Below, in pieces: positions 9,094 to 17,764 of a DNA stretch of 64,000 nucleotides (within the stretch, counting starts at the first letter, position 1; each line of letters starts with the position of its first letter). The translations under genes and the position numbers were made by a program. This DNA is from Ureibacillus aquaedulcis. Lineage in GTDB: Bacteria; Bacillota; Bacilli; Bacillales_A; Planococcaceae. The notes beneath the pieces are model-generated. The model saw only the letters and a program-made list of their open reading frames with translations, had not been told where the DNA came from and ran no database searches. The stretch is from the NCBI RefSeq assembly GCF_030418165.1, contig NZ_JAUHTQ010000004.1, forward strand, positions 230,237 to 294,236, in the 5' to 3' direction.

Positions 9094-9375
9094 TTACATA
9101 TCCCAAAGAAGTATCAGCAGAGTTCCGAAAACGGTAACAAGTGCGATGAATACTGCATATAAAATATTTGTATAGATGGATTTACCATCTTTGGATTCAC
9201 CAGCATGCATGAATACAACAATTTGCAGGAATGCTTGGATAAAGGCTGTTGCTAAAAGAATGGTCATGCCTACTGTAAATGTCATATCAGTGAAATAAAC
9301 CAATAATGCTACAGCAGTTAGGACTAAAGAGGCAACAAAGCCTACTACCTGTTTTGCAGGAAATAATTCTTTCAT
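9094..9375 (-). CDS. qoxD: Cytochrome aa3 quinol oxidase subunit IV
   Basis: A 93-residue three-helix protein of the prokaryotic cytochrome c/quinol oxidase subunit IV family. Helices lie at about 8-27, 33-55 and 68-91, with the conserved FIQAFLQIVVFMH stretch in the second. It is the last gene of qoxABCD and starts 2 bases after the qoxC stop. It is an assembly/stability subunit of the proton-pumping menaquinol oxidase. The assignment as quinol rather than cytochrome c oxidase follows from subunit II. Confidence 0.88.
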   Translation of the reverse strand: MKELFPAKQVVGFVASLVLTAVALLVYFTDMTFTVGMTILLATAFIQAFLQIVVFMHAGESKDGKSIYTNILYAVFIALVTVFGTLLILLWDM

Positions 9376-9376
9376 A

Positions 9377-9973
9377 TTACATCATTCCTTTCAGATAGAT
9401 GAAGCTGAAGATGAAAATCCAAACTACATCTAAGAAATGCCAGTAAAGAGAGAAGATAAATGATTTATTTGCTGTTTCAGGTGTTAATCCACGTTTTTTT
9501 ACTTGAAGAAGGATAAAAGTTCCCCAGAATAAACCTAAAGTTACGTGCCCACCGTGTGTTCCTAACGTTGTAAGAAGTGCTGCTGTAAAAGCACTTGTTT
9601 GATATGTTGCTCCAACATGGTAGTAATGCATGAATTCAAATACCTCTACTCCCAGGAAGCATAGACCAAGTAGAAGGGTAATGCCAAAGAATGTCATCAT
9701 GGCATTTTTGCGACCAAGTCTCATAGCATGAATACCAAGTCCTATTGTAAAACTACTAGTTAAAAGAACAAACGTTTCAATCAAAACTGGCGTGATTTCA
9801 AAAATCTCCGCAGGTGTCGGACCAGAACCAGTACGGCCTTCAAGTGTGAAGTATGCAGTAAAGAGGGTAGCAAACAGCATAATTTCAGCACCTAAGAAAA
9901 TCCAGAACCCCAGTATATTTAACTGATTTTGTTGAGTACTATACTCAAGAGGCTGCGAATGATCGATATGCAT
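9377..9973 (-). CDS. qoxC: Cytochrome aa3 quinol oxidase subunit III
   Basis: A 198-residue five-helix heme-copper oxidase subunit III. It has the LNILGFWIFLGAEIMLFATL opening and the HGGHVTLGLFWG segment (helix with lipid-facing His) near residue 140. Its start shares one base with the qoxB stop (TAATG on the minus strand), so translation is coupled. It binds subunit I and lipids and supports proton uptake. Confidence 0.92.
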   Translation of the reverse strand: MHIDHSQPLEYSTQQNQLNILGFWIFLGAEIMLFATLFTAYFTLEGRTGSGPTPAEIFEITPVLIETFVLLTSSFTIGLGIHAMRLGRKNAMMTFFGITLLLGLCFLGVEVFEFMHYYHVGATYQTSAFTAALLTTLGTHGGHVTLGLFWGTFILLQVKKRGLTPETANKSFIFSLYWHFLDVVWIFIFSFIYLKGMM

Positions 9974-11928
9974 TATTTTGCACCTCCAAGCTTTTCTTCA
10001 GTTTCTTTAATTTCTTTCACGGAAATATGACGTCCATGATCTTTTTCGAACGAACGCATCGCCATACAAACAAAGATACCGATTAACCCGATCACTGCTG
10101 GAACCCATAAAGCAAAGATGAATGAGAAGCCTGCAATGAAGAAGATAATACCCATAATAAATGGAACTCCACTATTATTCGGCATATGAATTTCTTCGAT
10201 TTCACCTTTGAATAATACATGGCCATTTTTCTTTGAATCCCAGAATGTTTCACTTGAACTGATTTGTGGTGTTCTAGCAAAATTGTATTCTGGTACTGGC
10301 GTGTGAGTAGCCCATTCTAATGAGCGAGCATCCCATGGGTCACTGCCGATATCTCTTGATGAGTTTTTAAAGCTATAGTAAACATTATAAACAATAGTTA
10401 CAAAACCGATTGCCATTAGAGCAGCACCGATGAATGACAGCATGTTTAATGGTCCGAAACCAGTTGCTTCAGAATAAGTGTACATGCGGCGTGCTTGACC
10501 ATCTAAACCAGTAAGATACATAGGGAAGAAGGCAAGTACGAAACCAACTGTCAATAACCAAAATGTAACTTTACCGATTTTTTCATTTAACATAAAGCCA
10601 AAGAATTTTGGCCAATAGTAAGTTAAACCAGCTAGCATAGCGAATACTACACCAGGAATAATTGTATTATGGAAGTGGGCAACCAAGAACATTGTATTAT
10701 GATATTGGTAGTCTGCCGCTGACATTGCAAGCATTACTCCTGTAACCCCACCAATAGTAAACAGTGGGATAAAACCAATTGAATAAAGCATCGGGACCGT
10801 AAAGCGGATTTTCCCTTTCCACATCGTGAATAACCAGTTAAAGATTTTAACCCCTGTCGGTACAGCAATCGCCATTGTCGTAATGGAGAAGATACTGTTT
10901 GTAAGCGCTCCTTGACCCATTGTAAAGAAGTGGTGAGTCCATACCAAGAACGATAGCAAGGAAATTAGAATCATTGACCAAACCATTGATGAGTAGCCAT
11001 AAAGGTTACGTCTTGAGAATGTTGAAATGATTTCACTGTATAATCCGAATGCCGGTAAGATTAAGATATATACTTCAGGGTGACCCCAAATCCAGAAGAA
11101 GTTGGCCCAAAGCATATCCATACCGCCGCTTTCTGTAGTAAAGAAATTCGTTGCGAATAATCGGTCTGTTGTACCCATGATTAAAGCAACTGTCAATACA
11201 GGGAAAGCGAAAACAATAATTACGTTCGCAATAAATGCAGACCATGTAAACATAGGCATTTTCATAAGGGTCATACCAGGTGCACGCATTTTTAAAATCG
11301 TTGTACACATGTTAATACCCGTCATTAACGAACCGATCCCTGAAATTTGGATTGCTAGCATATAATAGTTCGTACCTACTGATTCACTGAAATCATTGCC
11401 TGCAAGAGGGAAGTATGAAGTCCAGCCTGCATCCGGTGAACCACCGACTACGAATGAAATATTAAATAGCATAGCTCCGGCAAAGAATAACCAGAAGCTT
11501 AAAGCATTTAATCGTGGGAAGGCCACGTCTCGTGCACCGATTTGCAGGGGCACGATCAAGTTCATAAATGCAAAGATGAATGGCATCGCCATAAAGATAA
11601 TCATTACAACACCGTGAGTAGTAAAAATCTCGTTATAGTGTTGTGCGTCAAGTAATTTTGCATCGGGTGTAGCAAGTTGGGCACGCATCATGATCGCATC
11701 TGCACCGCCACGGAAGAGCATTAGTAGGGCAGAAACCAAGTACATAATCCCGATTTTTTTATGGTCGACTGTTGTTAACCATTCGCGCCATAAATAGCCC
11801 CATTTTTTGAAATATGTTAAGCCTGCAACAATTCCAATACTAGTTAAAGCAATGGCAACCATTGAAGCATAAATAGCCGGGCTTGGATGAGGGATAGCAA
11901 AACGCTCAAAGAATTCCAAGAATTCCAT
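9973..11928 (-). CDS. qoxB: Cytochrome aa3 quinol oxidase subunit I
   Basis: The 651-residue catalytic subunit carrying heme a, heme a3 and CuB. Visible signatures are [15 protein letters not shown] (CuB His plus the cross-linked Tyr), THHFFTMG (two CuB His) and AHFHNTI (heme a3 and heme a His). I place the start at ATG 11928 (MEFLEFF): AAAGGAG lies seven bases upstream, and an upstream TTG would overlap that site. It oxidises menaquinol and reduces O2 to water while pumping protons. Second gene of the operon, 61 bases after qoxA. Confidence 0.95.
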   Translation of the reverse strand: MEFLEFFERFAIPHPSPAIYASMVAIALTSIGIVAGLTYFKKWGYLWREWLTTVDHKKIGIMYLVSALLMLFRGGADAIMMRAQLATPDAKLLDAQHYNEIFTTHGVVMIIFMAMPFIFAFMNLIVPLQIGARDVAFPRLNALSFWLFFAGAMLFNISFVVGGSPDAGWTSYFPLAGNDFSESVGTNYYMLAIQISGIGSLMTGINMCTTILKMRAPGMTLMKMPMFTWSAFIANVIIVFAFPVLTVALIMGTTDRLFATNFFTTESGGMDMLWANFFWIWGHPEVYILILPAFGLYSEIISTFSRRNLYGYSSMVWSMILISLLSFLVWTHHFFTMGQGALTNSIFSITTMAIAVPTGVKIFNWLFTMWKGKIRFTVPMLYSIGFIPLFTIGGVTGVMLAMSAADYQYHNTMFLVAHFHNTIIPGVVFAMLAGLTYYWPKFFGFMLNEKIGKVTFWLLTVGFVLAFFPMYLTGLDGQARRMYTYSEATGFGPLNMLSFIGAALMAIGFVTIVYNVYYSFKNSSRDIGSDPWDARSLEWATHTPVPEYNFARTPQISSSETFWDSKKNGHVLFKGEIEEIHMPNNSGVPFIMGIIFFIAGFSFIFALWVPAVIGLIGIFVCMAMRSFEKDHGRHISVKEIKETEEKLGGAK

Positions 11929-11989
11929 CCTTTTTTCTCCTTTCAAGATAAAATACCAATCTATAAAACCCTGGTTTTATCTTTTCAAA

Positions 11990-12910
11990 TTAATGACCGC
12001 TGTGATCTGTTTCTTCTTCAGTATGATTTTCGTGATTAGAATGTTCGTGACTTTCATCGCTGTCTTCATCAGAAACTTCGTTATGTGCATGCTCTGGAGC
12101 AGGACTGAATTCCAAATGTGTTCCTGTGAATGTCATTTGACCAAGGTGACCAGGTTCTAATAATGTTTCAAATTCATCTTCTGTAAGTGGTTTAGCTGTA
12201 TCGTGAACTTCATCCACCCATTCGTCATAATCTGCTTGAGACATAGCCGTTACATTGAACGTATTTTCTGCAAATCCTTTACCACTAAAGTTTGCATTTC
12301 GTCCCATATACTCACCAGCTTCATCAGCAGCTAAGTGTAATGTAGTGACCATATCGGACATTGCATATTTCTGACCGCCAAGTTGCGGAATCCAGAAACT
12401 TGTAATCGGACCGTAAGAATAAAGTTTGAACTCTATAGGACGGTCAGTCGGGATATATAGATAGTTCACAGTTTCGATACCTTCTTCAGGATAACTAAAA
12501 TGCCATTTCCAGTCAGAAGAGGAAGCGTATATAACTAAGGGTTCTTGATTTTCATAACCTTCTGGTGTTGATTCAACAATATAATTACTTTTTACTGAGA
12601 CAAATGATAAATAAGCTACTATTAATATAGGAACACCAACACAAACGATTTCAACCCATTTATTTCCGTGAATGTGTGGCGGTTCGTAATCATCAGGTTG
12701 TTTTGAAGCACGATATTTAAATAAGATATATGCCAAGATAACCATGACAACGATTACAATAACAGACATGATGCCAATTGATAACATAATATCATTTGCT
12801 TGTCTTTCGGCTTGTGGTCCTTTCGGATCTAATACTAAAAGTGGTTCACACCCAGCCAGTACAAAGACAAGTGCCATCATGGACGTTAATAATGTCCATT
12901 TTTTTCTCAT
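11990..12910 (-). CDS. qoxA: Cytochrome aa3 quinol oxidase subunit II (lipoprotein)
   Basis: A 306-residue subunit II starting at ATG 12910; an upstream GTG at 12922 would overlap the AAGGTG ribosome site. It has a lipoprotein signal with lipobox LAGC (Cys near residue 21), two membrane helices and an extracytoplasmic cupredoxin domain. The CuA site is absent: the region after YMGRNANFSGKGFAEN carries no CxxxC. That marks a quinol oxidase rather than a cytochrome c oxidase. The last ~35 residues are rich in His, Asp and Glu (EHAHNEVSDEDSDESHEHS), which may bind metal. Confidence 0.93.
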   Translation of the reverse strand: MRKKWTLLTSMMALVFVLAGCEPLLVLDPKGPQAERQANDIMLSIGIMSVIVIVVMVILAYILFKYRASKQPDDYEPPHIHGNKWVEIVCVGVPILIVAYLSFVSVKSNYIVESTPEGYENQEPLVIYASSSDWKWHFSYPEEGIETVNYLYIPTDRPIEFKLYSYGPITSFWIPQLGGQKYAMSDMVTTLHLAADEAGEYMGRNANFSGKGFAENTFNVTAMSQADYDEWVDEVHDTAKPLTEDEFETLLEPGHLGQMTFTGTHLEFSPAPEHAHNEVSDEDSDESHEHSNHENHTEEETDHSGH

Positions 12911-13110
12911 AAAGATATTCACCTTCCCTTATTCGTCAAAAGAAAATCACCCATCGACTTCCTCCAACACTATAACTCTATTTTAATCATAGGAATAGTA
13001 AAATCTCTGTTTTTAAGATGAATTCACAAAAGGTTCACCTCTTATTCAAAAGTTATTCACATAAAGTTCACGATTTATCAATAACTATACCGAAATGTTA
13101 AAAACTGGTA

Positions 13111-13124
13111 TGAAAACGCGTTCA
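13111..13124. promoter_or_regulatory. cre-like site upstream of qoxA
   Basis: TGAAAACGCGTTCA matches the CcpA consensus TGWAANCGNTNWCA except for one position and has a palindromic AACGCGTT core. It lies about 200 bases upstream of the qoxA start. Carbon-source control of the qox operon is plausible but inferred. Confidence 0.4.
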
Positions 13125-13195
13125 TTTTCCTTTTTTTATGTTGAAAACAGGCATTACTTTAAATTGGTATGGAAAATATATTATATAGAAATAAA

Positions 13196-13222
13196 AAAGA
13201 TCCCTTTTTAAAAGAGATCTTT
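13196..13222 (-). terminator. Terminator of the 46-residue gene
   Basis: Arms AAAGATC and GATCTTT, extended inward with one mismatch, followed in the minus direction by a TTTTTTAT tract. It lies about 50 bases past the small gene's stop. Confidence 0.75.
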
Positions 13223-13269
13223 CAGTACATGATGAAATTGATATTCAATTTTTTTGATATAACTTTAAG

Positions 13270-13410
13270 CTAATCGTTAATTTTATTGTCCTGGAATTCA
13301 ATTTTCTTTAACGCCCTGTCAAAATTTTGTTCCTGGGAAATCTCTTCGCGGCTGTTATGTTTCTTTGGTTTTTTCATGTTCCTGAATGTTGTGCTAGATT
13401 TTTTAGCCAT
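13270..13410 (-). CDS. Small basic protein, 46 residues
   Basis: Read on the minus strand from ATG 13410, with GGAGGTG 7 bases upstream. The product is MAKKSSTTFRNMKKPKKHNS followed by a mixed-charge tail ending KINDstop. It is highly basic at the N-terminus and has no membrane segment. The strong ribosome site and own terminator support a real gene. I do not recognise the family; it may be a spore-associated small protein, but that is a guess. Confidence 0.65.
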   Translation of the reverse strand: MAKKSSTTFRNMKKPKKHNSREEISQEQNFDRALKKIEFQDNKIND

Positions 13411-13578
13411 ATTTCTTCACCTCCGTCTTTGTATTTTGCACTTTTTTTGGATTGCGATTCATTCGCAAGGCATCAATCAGGAACTCACCTTTGCTAAAAT
13501 TTTCCTCGAATATTAAGCTATTAGCCCTTCCAATTATGTGCAAACAGCATTAACTAGTAAATAGAAGGAGGGCTGAAA

Positions 13579-14097
13579 ATGGGTTTGGACTGGAATACCA
13601 ATAAAGATACAAATGATGATCGCGGGAGTAATCGCATTGAAAGCGAAGTGATTTTTGAGAGAAATTCGCTCATCATCGGTCAAAACTTTTGTGTGAATGC
13701 GATGATCGGCGAGGCGCAAAAATTGGTTATTGAAGAAAATAATGATTCAAAAAAAATTGAAGAGTCATCGGAATTTGAGGATTCCTCCGTTTTTTTCCAC
13801 GAATCAGAAACGGTACAAGAAGCACCTAAAAATCAGGATTACACACTCATTTATGCAGCTCCAGCGTCACCCATGCGTGCACCACTTCTGATTACTGTAA
13901 TCGCGCGAAATTTATCTGAAAACGATGTCTTGATAAGTATAGAAGATGATGAAGAGGTGTTGGTAGAAGAAATTGTTCCAGCCCGTTCGGAATTGGCATT
14001 AACTGCTCAAAATGCCCTATTTTTAAGAGCATTGGCACTTTCCCCGAGTCAGGTGCAGTTTTTCATCAGTGTCTATCATCCAACAAGTTCGTATTAG
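13579..14097 (+). CDS. Unrecognised 172-residue acidic protein
   Basis: ATG at 13579 follows AAGGAGG with good spacing. The N-terminal ~45 residues form a predicted strand-rich segment (SEVIFERNSLIIGQNFCVNA). An acidic, Ser/Glu-rich linker spans about 52-85. The C-terminal ~85 residues look like a beta-sandwich (YTLIYAAPASPMRAPLLITV then ARSELALTAQNALFL). No membrane segment or signal peptide. The beta-rich C-terminus with a single N-terminal Cys recalls self-assembling spore-surface proteins, but I cannot assign a family. It stands alone. Confidence 0.7.
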   Translation: MGLDWNTNKDTNDDRGSNRIESEVIFERNSLIIGQNFCVNAMIGEAQKLVIEENNDSKKIEESSEFEDSSVFFHESETVQEAPKNQDYTLIYAAPASPMRAPLLITVIARNLSENDVLISIEDDEEVLVEEIVPARSELALTAQNALFLRALALSPSQVQFFISVYHPTSSY

Positions 14098-14414
14098 CAA
14101 ATGAGACAGCCAACACAAAATCGGTAATTACTGCCTAATTTTAAATGCTCCAATTAGTTGGAGGTTCGGGTATGCATCACTGACCTCTATTATTTGGAAA
14201 CCTGGAATGAACTTCTACATACGAATTTAGAAGCTCAAAAAATTACAAAATCAAAAGATGAAATTAAAATTTAAAATGTAATATCATTCAAGATATGGCG
14301 AATTACAAAATTTGCTAAAGAGGTAATGTTGCTGGAATATTTAAGCTAATGGGGCCATGAGGGGATTGCAATATACTATATATTTGAAATTTGGAAAGCT
14401 AAAAAATCTTATTG

Positions 14415-14440
14415 AAAAGGTTGGCGTATACCAGCCTTTT
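14415..14440 (+). terminator. Intrinsic terminator
   Basis: A 10-bp stem AAAAGGTTGG / CCAGCCTTTT (one G-T pair) with a 6-base loop and a T-run. It lies 320 bases past the nearest plus-strand stop, so it may end a non-coding or decayed unit. Confidence 0.7.
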
Positions 14441-14482
14441 TTTCATTTTCCCCATTAAACAAGATAACCATTAAATAAAAAA

Positions 14483-14496
14483 TGAAAACGCTTTTA
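14483..14496. promoter_or_regulatory. cre-like site upstream of acyl-CoA dehydrogenase
   Basis: TGAAAACGCTTTTA differs from the CcpA operator consensus TGWAANCGNTNWCA at one position. It sits about 75 bases upstream of the predicted -35 element, consistent with catabolite repression of a degradation gene. Confidence 0.5.
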
Positions 14497-14556
14497 TTTT
14501 TTTGCATAAGTAGGTTTCGATCTTCATACCGTGTTGTAAATGAGTATTCTAAGAAA

Positions 14557-14585
14557 TTGTGAATGTTGTTTGACAATTTTATACT
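14557..14585 (+). promoter_or_regulatory. Sigma-A-type promoter of the acyl-CoA dehydrogenase gene
   Basis: TTGTGA (14557-14562), 17-base spacer, TATACT (14580-14585). The start codon is 34 bases downstream. Confidence 0.6.
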
Positions 14586-14618
14586 CAAATAAATTTAGTA
14601 CTAAGGAGATGTATTTGT

Positions 14619-15785
14619 ATGGATTTTACATTAACTGATGAACAGAAAATGATTCAAAAAACTGTTAGAGATTTTGTAAATAAAGAACTTAAACCGTTGG
14701 AACAAGAAGTTTTGAAAAACGAAAGAGAAGGCAGACCGGGTATCTCGCGTGAAAAAGTAAAAGAATTAAGAGAAAAGGCTAAAGCTATTGGTTTCTGGGG
14801 CATTAATACGCCTGAAGAATATGGTGGAGCTGACTTGGGACCGATTATGTCGGTATTGATTGCAATGGAATTGGGAAGAACCTATGTACCATTTAACTTT
14901 GGAGGTTCAGCCGACAACATTTTATATCTGTGCAATGAGGAACAAAAACAGAAATATTTGATTCCTACTATTAATGGAGAAAGACGATCTTGCTTTGCTT
15001 TGACGGAACCAGGCGCTGGCTCGGATGCGAGAAGCATCCAAATGCAGGCGATCAAAGATGGCGATCATTGGGTTTTAAACGGAGAAAAAGTATTTATTAC
15101 AAATGGGAATGAAGCAGATTTTGCGATGGTTTTTGCCGTTACCGATAAAGAAAAAGGTGCTAATGGTGGAGTAACTTGTTTCCTTGTAGACCGAGAAATG
15201 GGTTGGAAATCGGAATATATTTATACAATGGGAGAATGGGGACCGGCAACCCTGGTATTTGATAATGTACGGGTTCCGGAAGAAAATATTTTAGGAGAAA
15301 TCGGTCAAGGGTTTAACCTAGGTATGCAATGGATTGGTCAAGGTCGGTATATGATTCCGGCAGGAGCGATTGGGGCTGCAGAACGACTATTGCAAATGGC
15401 CATCGATTATTCAAAAACACGTGTAACCTTCGGAAAACCAATAGCTGAACGTCAGGCGATCCAATGGATGATTGCTGATTCGGCTGTAGAGATTGAAGCA
15501 GCTAAATGGATTGTGTTCAAAGCTGCATGGATGGCTGAAAATGGAATGGATGCTCGTCACCAATCATCGATGGCTAAATTAAATGGCGCAATTATGGCAA
15601 ACGAGGTTGTTGATCGTGTGCTGCAAATTCATGGAGGAATGGGTTATACAAAAGAGTTGCCGATTGAACGCTGGTATAGAGAGTTAAGACTATATCGTAT
15701 TTTTGAAGGTACTGACGAGATTCAACGCCGCACAATTGCACGTAATCTATTAAAAGGTCATGCAAAAGTCGGGGAGTTATTATAA
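14619..15785 (+). CDS. Acyl-CoA dehydrogenase
   Basis: A 388-residue FAD-dependent acyl-CoA dehydrogenase of normal length. It forms the trans-2,3 double bond in an acyl-CoA and passes electrons to ETF. It shows the alpha-helical N-domain, the FAD-contact segment CFALTEPGAGSDARS (about 127-141), and the C-terminal IFEGTDEIQRRT. There Glu363 sits where short- and medium-chain enzymes carry their catalytic base. It is the first gene of the catabolic island, with its own promoter and a cre-like site upstream. Substrate length cannot be read; the island suggests an unusual acid. Confidence 0.92.
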   Translation: MDFTLTDEQKMIQKTVRDFVNKELKPLEQEVLKNEREGRPGISREKVKELREKAKAIGFWGINTPEEYGGADLGPIMSVLIAMELGRTYVPFNFGGSADNILYLCNEEQKQKYLIPTINGERRSCFALTEPGAGSDARSIQMQAIKDGDHWVLNGEKVFITNGNEADFAMVFAVTDKEKGANGGVTCFLVDREMGWKSEYIYTMGEWGPATLVFDNVRVPEENILGEIGQGFNLGMQWIGQGRYMIPAGAIGAAERLLQMAIDYSKTRVTFGKPIAERQAIQWMIADSAVEIEAAKWIVFKAAWMAENGMDARHQSSMAKLNGAIMANEVVDRVLQIHGGMGYTKELPIERWYRELRLYRIFEGTDEIQRRTIARNLLKGHAKVGELL

Positions 15786-15814
15786 CAGCTTCTTGCAATA
15801 CGTTGTTTTATTAA

Positions 15815-15862
15815 CATACTACCCAGTCAGTTGTTATACCGTAATAATACTAACCGGTTAGT
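15815..15862. promoter_or_regulatory. Two TetR-type operator palindromes
   Basis: ACTAACCGGTTAGT (15849-15862) is a perfect 14-bp palindrome. ACTACCCAGTCAGT (15818-15831) is a related, imperfect copy 31 bp upstream, about three helical turns. The first copy overlaps a possible -10 (CATACT at 15815-15820, with TTGCAA at 15793-15798 as -35). The form is typical of TetR-family operators, and a TetR gene ends this island at 30338. Confidence 0.6.
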
Positions 15863-15928
15863 TATGGTCCGTACTCTTAAATGAATAGATTGTTAGTCAC
15901 ATTTTTATCGTTGGAAAGGGGGGCAAAT

Positions 15929-17068
15929 ATGAAATCGGATAGAATAGCGGCCATTGTCGGCGTTGCCGAATCTGACATAGGTAAAATCCCAGGCAAGAAT
16001 GTCTTGCAGCTCCAGGCACAAGCAGCGAAATCAGCGCTAGAGGACGCCGGGTTAACAAAAAATGATATTGATGCTGTGTTCACGGCAGGGAATTGGGCAT
16101 GGGCACCAAACCTGATGTTAGCTGAATACCTGGGAATCCAGCCCAAATTTACAGATTCCACAAACATCGGGGGTTCCTCTTTTGAGGCCCATGTCGGCCA
16201 CGCTGCAGCAGGTATAGAGGCAGGATTATTTGAAGTAGCACTCATTACTTATGGGAGCACAAACCGAACAAATCCATCCAATTCCACTTTTAAATCGCCA
16301 CTTACGGCTCAATATGAATTGCCTTACGGTTTGCCGACACCTGTTGGAGCATACGCATTGGCTGCTATGCGACATATGCATCAATATGGTACAACATCGG
16401 AACAATTGGCAGAAATCGCAGTTGCAACAAGAAAATGGGCGCTATTAAATGAGAAGGCATACATGAAAGAGCCGATTGAAATAGAGGATGTGCTAAACTC
16501 ACGAAAAATCGCTGACCCCTTGCGTTTACTAGATTGCTGCTTAGTAACTGACGGTGGTGGGGCAGTAATAGTTGCTTCCAAAAATGTTGCATCTAAACTT
16601 AACAAAAAACCTGTATGGATCTTGGGTCATGGTGAATCTCATTCTCACAACACGATTGCCAATATGCCTGACTTAACTGTTACAAGTGCAAGGGAATCAG
16701 GAAAAAGAGCATTTGAGATGGCAGGAATCACACAGGATGAGATCGATGTGGCAGAAATCTATGATTCTTTCACTATAACGGTATTATTGACACTTGAATC
16801 ACTTGGTTTTTGCAAACCTGGAGAAGGCGGTGCATTTGTAAGCGGGCAACGAACAGCTCCAGGGGGTGATTTCCCTATGAATACTAACGGTGGTGGGTTA
16901 TCTTATTGCCACCCTGGGATGTATGGCATCTTCTTGTTAATAGAGGCAACTCGTCAATTAAGAGGTGAATGTAGTTCACGCCAAGTGGAAAATGCAAAGC
17001 TTGCTTTGGTTCACGGAACAGGTGGAGTTCTATCCTCAACCTCAACCGTGATTCTAGGAGGGGATTAA
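15929..17068 (+). CDS. Thiolase-fold protein lacking the nucleophilic Cys (SCP-x/Ltp2-like)
   Basis: A 379-residue thiolase-superfamily protein of the lipid-transfer/SCP-x type. The start is ATG 15929, 4 bases after GGGGGG-rich SD sequence; an earlier ATG has none. In true thiolases a Cys sits in the first loop; here that loop (residues about 79-86) reads TNIGGSSF, with no Cys. The C-terminal GGGLSYCHPG keeps Tyr326 and His328, and another Tyr (278) is in AEIYDSF. Loss of Cys together with an adjacent DUF35 gene is the arrangement of steroid side-chain retro-aldolases (Ltp2 with ChsH2-DUF35). That would make it a C-C lyase on a beta-hydroxyacyl-CoA. The activity is inferred; the fold is firm. 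Confidence 0.78.
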   Translation: MKSDRIAAIVGVAESDIGKIPGKNVLQLQAQAAKSALEDAGLTKNDIDAVFTAGNWAWAPNLMLAEYLGIQPKFTDSTNIGGSSFEAHVGHAAAGIEAGLFEVALITYGSTNRTNPSNSTFKSPLTAQYELPYGLPTPVGAYALAAMRHMHQYGTTSEQLAEIAVATRKWALLNEKAYMKEPIEIEDVLNSRKIADPLRLLDCCLVTDGGGAVIVASKNVASKLNKKPVWILGHGESHSHNTIANMPDLTVTSARESGKRAFEMAGITQDEIDVAEIYDSFTITVLLTLESLGFCKPGEGGAFVSGQRTAPGGDFPMNTNGGGLSYCHPGMYGIFLLIEATRQLRGECSSRQVENAKLALVHGTGGVLSSTSTVILGGD

Positions 17069-17467
17069 ATGATAAAAGATTTGATTCATTCGGCGTTTGA
17101 TGAAGAATCAAAACCATTTTGGGATGGCTTGATGAATGAAAAACTGCTCATTCAGTATTGTAGCGATTGTCATCAATATATCTTTTATCCAAGAACAATT
17201 TGCCCTCATTGTTTTTCAGAAGATATAAGCTGGCAAGAGTCATGTGGAAATGGCAGAATCTATAGTTATACTGTTGTACACCAAGCATTTGGCCAATTTA
17301 AGGGCGACACTCCTTTTGTAGTAGGCATCATTGAACTTGACGAGGGAGTAAGGATGATGTCAAGGATTATTGGTGATAAAGAACAAATTGCTATTGATCA
17401 ACCAGTCTCTGTTGTGTTTGCAAAGGTTGAAAATGAGTTGGTTCTTCCATATTTTCAAGTAACTTAG
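17069..17467 (+). CDS. Zn-ribbon/OB-fold DUF35 protein, partner of the thiolase-like gene
   Basis: A 132-residue DUF35 protein. The rubredoxin-like zinc ribbon has CSDC (about 31-34) and CPHC (about 45-48). An OB-fold follows with YSYTVVHQAFGQF and FVVGIIELDEG. The ATG directly follows the TAA of the thiolase-like gene (TAAATG), so the two are translationally coupled, and DUF35 proteins normally form complexes with such thiolase-fold partners. It probably shapes the CoA-ester site of the pair. Last gene before a terminator at 17501. Confidence 0.88.
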   Translation: MIKDLIHSAFDEESKPFWDGLMNEKLLIQYCSDCHQYIFYPRTICPHCFSEDISWQESCGNGRIYSYTVVHQAFGQFKGDTPFVVGIIELDEGVRMMSRIIGDKEQIAIDQPVSVVFAKVENELVLPYFQVT

Positions 17468-17500
17468 TAAACTTCCAGGTACTCGCAAAGCAAAAGTACA

Positions 17501-17527
17501 AAACGGAAGAAAGAACCTCTTCCGTTT
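17501..17527 (+). terminator. Terminator after the thiolase-like/DUF35 pair
   Basis: A 10-bp perfect stem AAACGGAAGA / TCTTCCGTTT, followed by TGTTTTT. Confidence 0.85.
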
Positions 17528-17550
17528 GTTTTTAAAAGAAAAGAAAAAGT

Positions 17551-17709
17551 CAAAAAATCTTGAGCTAGCAGTATTTAGCAGCAGGTGCTAGCTCCAGGAG
17601 GAAACTTGAATCGCCGTTTTAAGAACATAAAGTGTATTTTGGCTATTCTAAGATCCCACAATGATCTGCTAGTGCCCATCTACTTCTGCAGATGGTCTCA
17701 AGTTTTTTC
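17551..17709 (+). promoter_or_regulatory. Structured leader upstream of the MFS transporter
   Basis: The segment holds a 9-bp hairpin (GAGCTAGCA at 17562-17570 with TGCTAGCTC at 17586-17594). A second short hairpin is CCATCT / AGATGG at about 17677-17696. A long-range pairing is possible between CTTGAG (17559-17564) and CTCAAG (17698-17703), which is followed by TTTTTT. The order resembles an attenuator ending in a terminator just before a drug-exporter gene. A short reading frame (17606) runs through it. No known riboswitch motif is recognised. Confidence 0.4.
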
Positions 17710-17764
17710 GGAGCTGGCGAGCACTTTTGCGCTTTTTCTAAAAAAAGTGAAAGAAGATGAATAG
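17606..17764 (+). CDS. Possible leader peptide upstream of MFS transporter
   Basis: A 52-codon frame from TTG 17606, preceded by AGGAGG at 17596-17601 (only 4 bases away), to TAG at 17762, two bases before the MFS ATG. It is basic (starts LNRRFKNIKCILAILRSHN) with a hydrophobic middle. The transporter has only a weak ribosome site of its own (AAAGAAG), so coupling to this frame could drive its translation. Drug-exporter genes are often controlled by translated leaders that stall ribosomes. It may also be a chance frame. Confidence 0.35.
   Translation: MNRRFKNIKCILAILRSHNDLLVPIYFCRWSQVFSELASTFALFLKKVKEDE

Larger units (their letters stand above)
12911..13269. other. Intergenic region upstream of qoxA
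   Basis: About 360 AT-rich bases between qoxA and a small minus-strand gene. It holds the qox promoter region, a cre-like site (13111-13124) and the terminator of the small gene (13196-13222). I see no further coding sequence. Confidence 0.6.
14098..14618. other. Intergenic region before the acyl-CoA dehydrogenase
   Basis: About 520 bases. The first 300 hold no convincing gene; short open stretches (for example around 14320-14400) lack ribosome sites and are interrupted. Then follow a terminator (14415-14440), a cre-like site (14483-14496) and a good promoter (14557-14585). Confidence 0.55.

Noticed and set aside
14320..14402. Possible gene remnant in the gap before the acyl-CoA dehydrogenase
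   Set aside because: Short open pieces in several frames, but no family recognisable and no ribosome site.
17562..17594. The 9-bp inverted repeat before the MFS gene as a stand-alone terminator
   Set aside because: No T-run follows; an AGGAGG site does, so a leader structure fits better.
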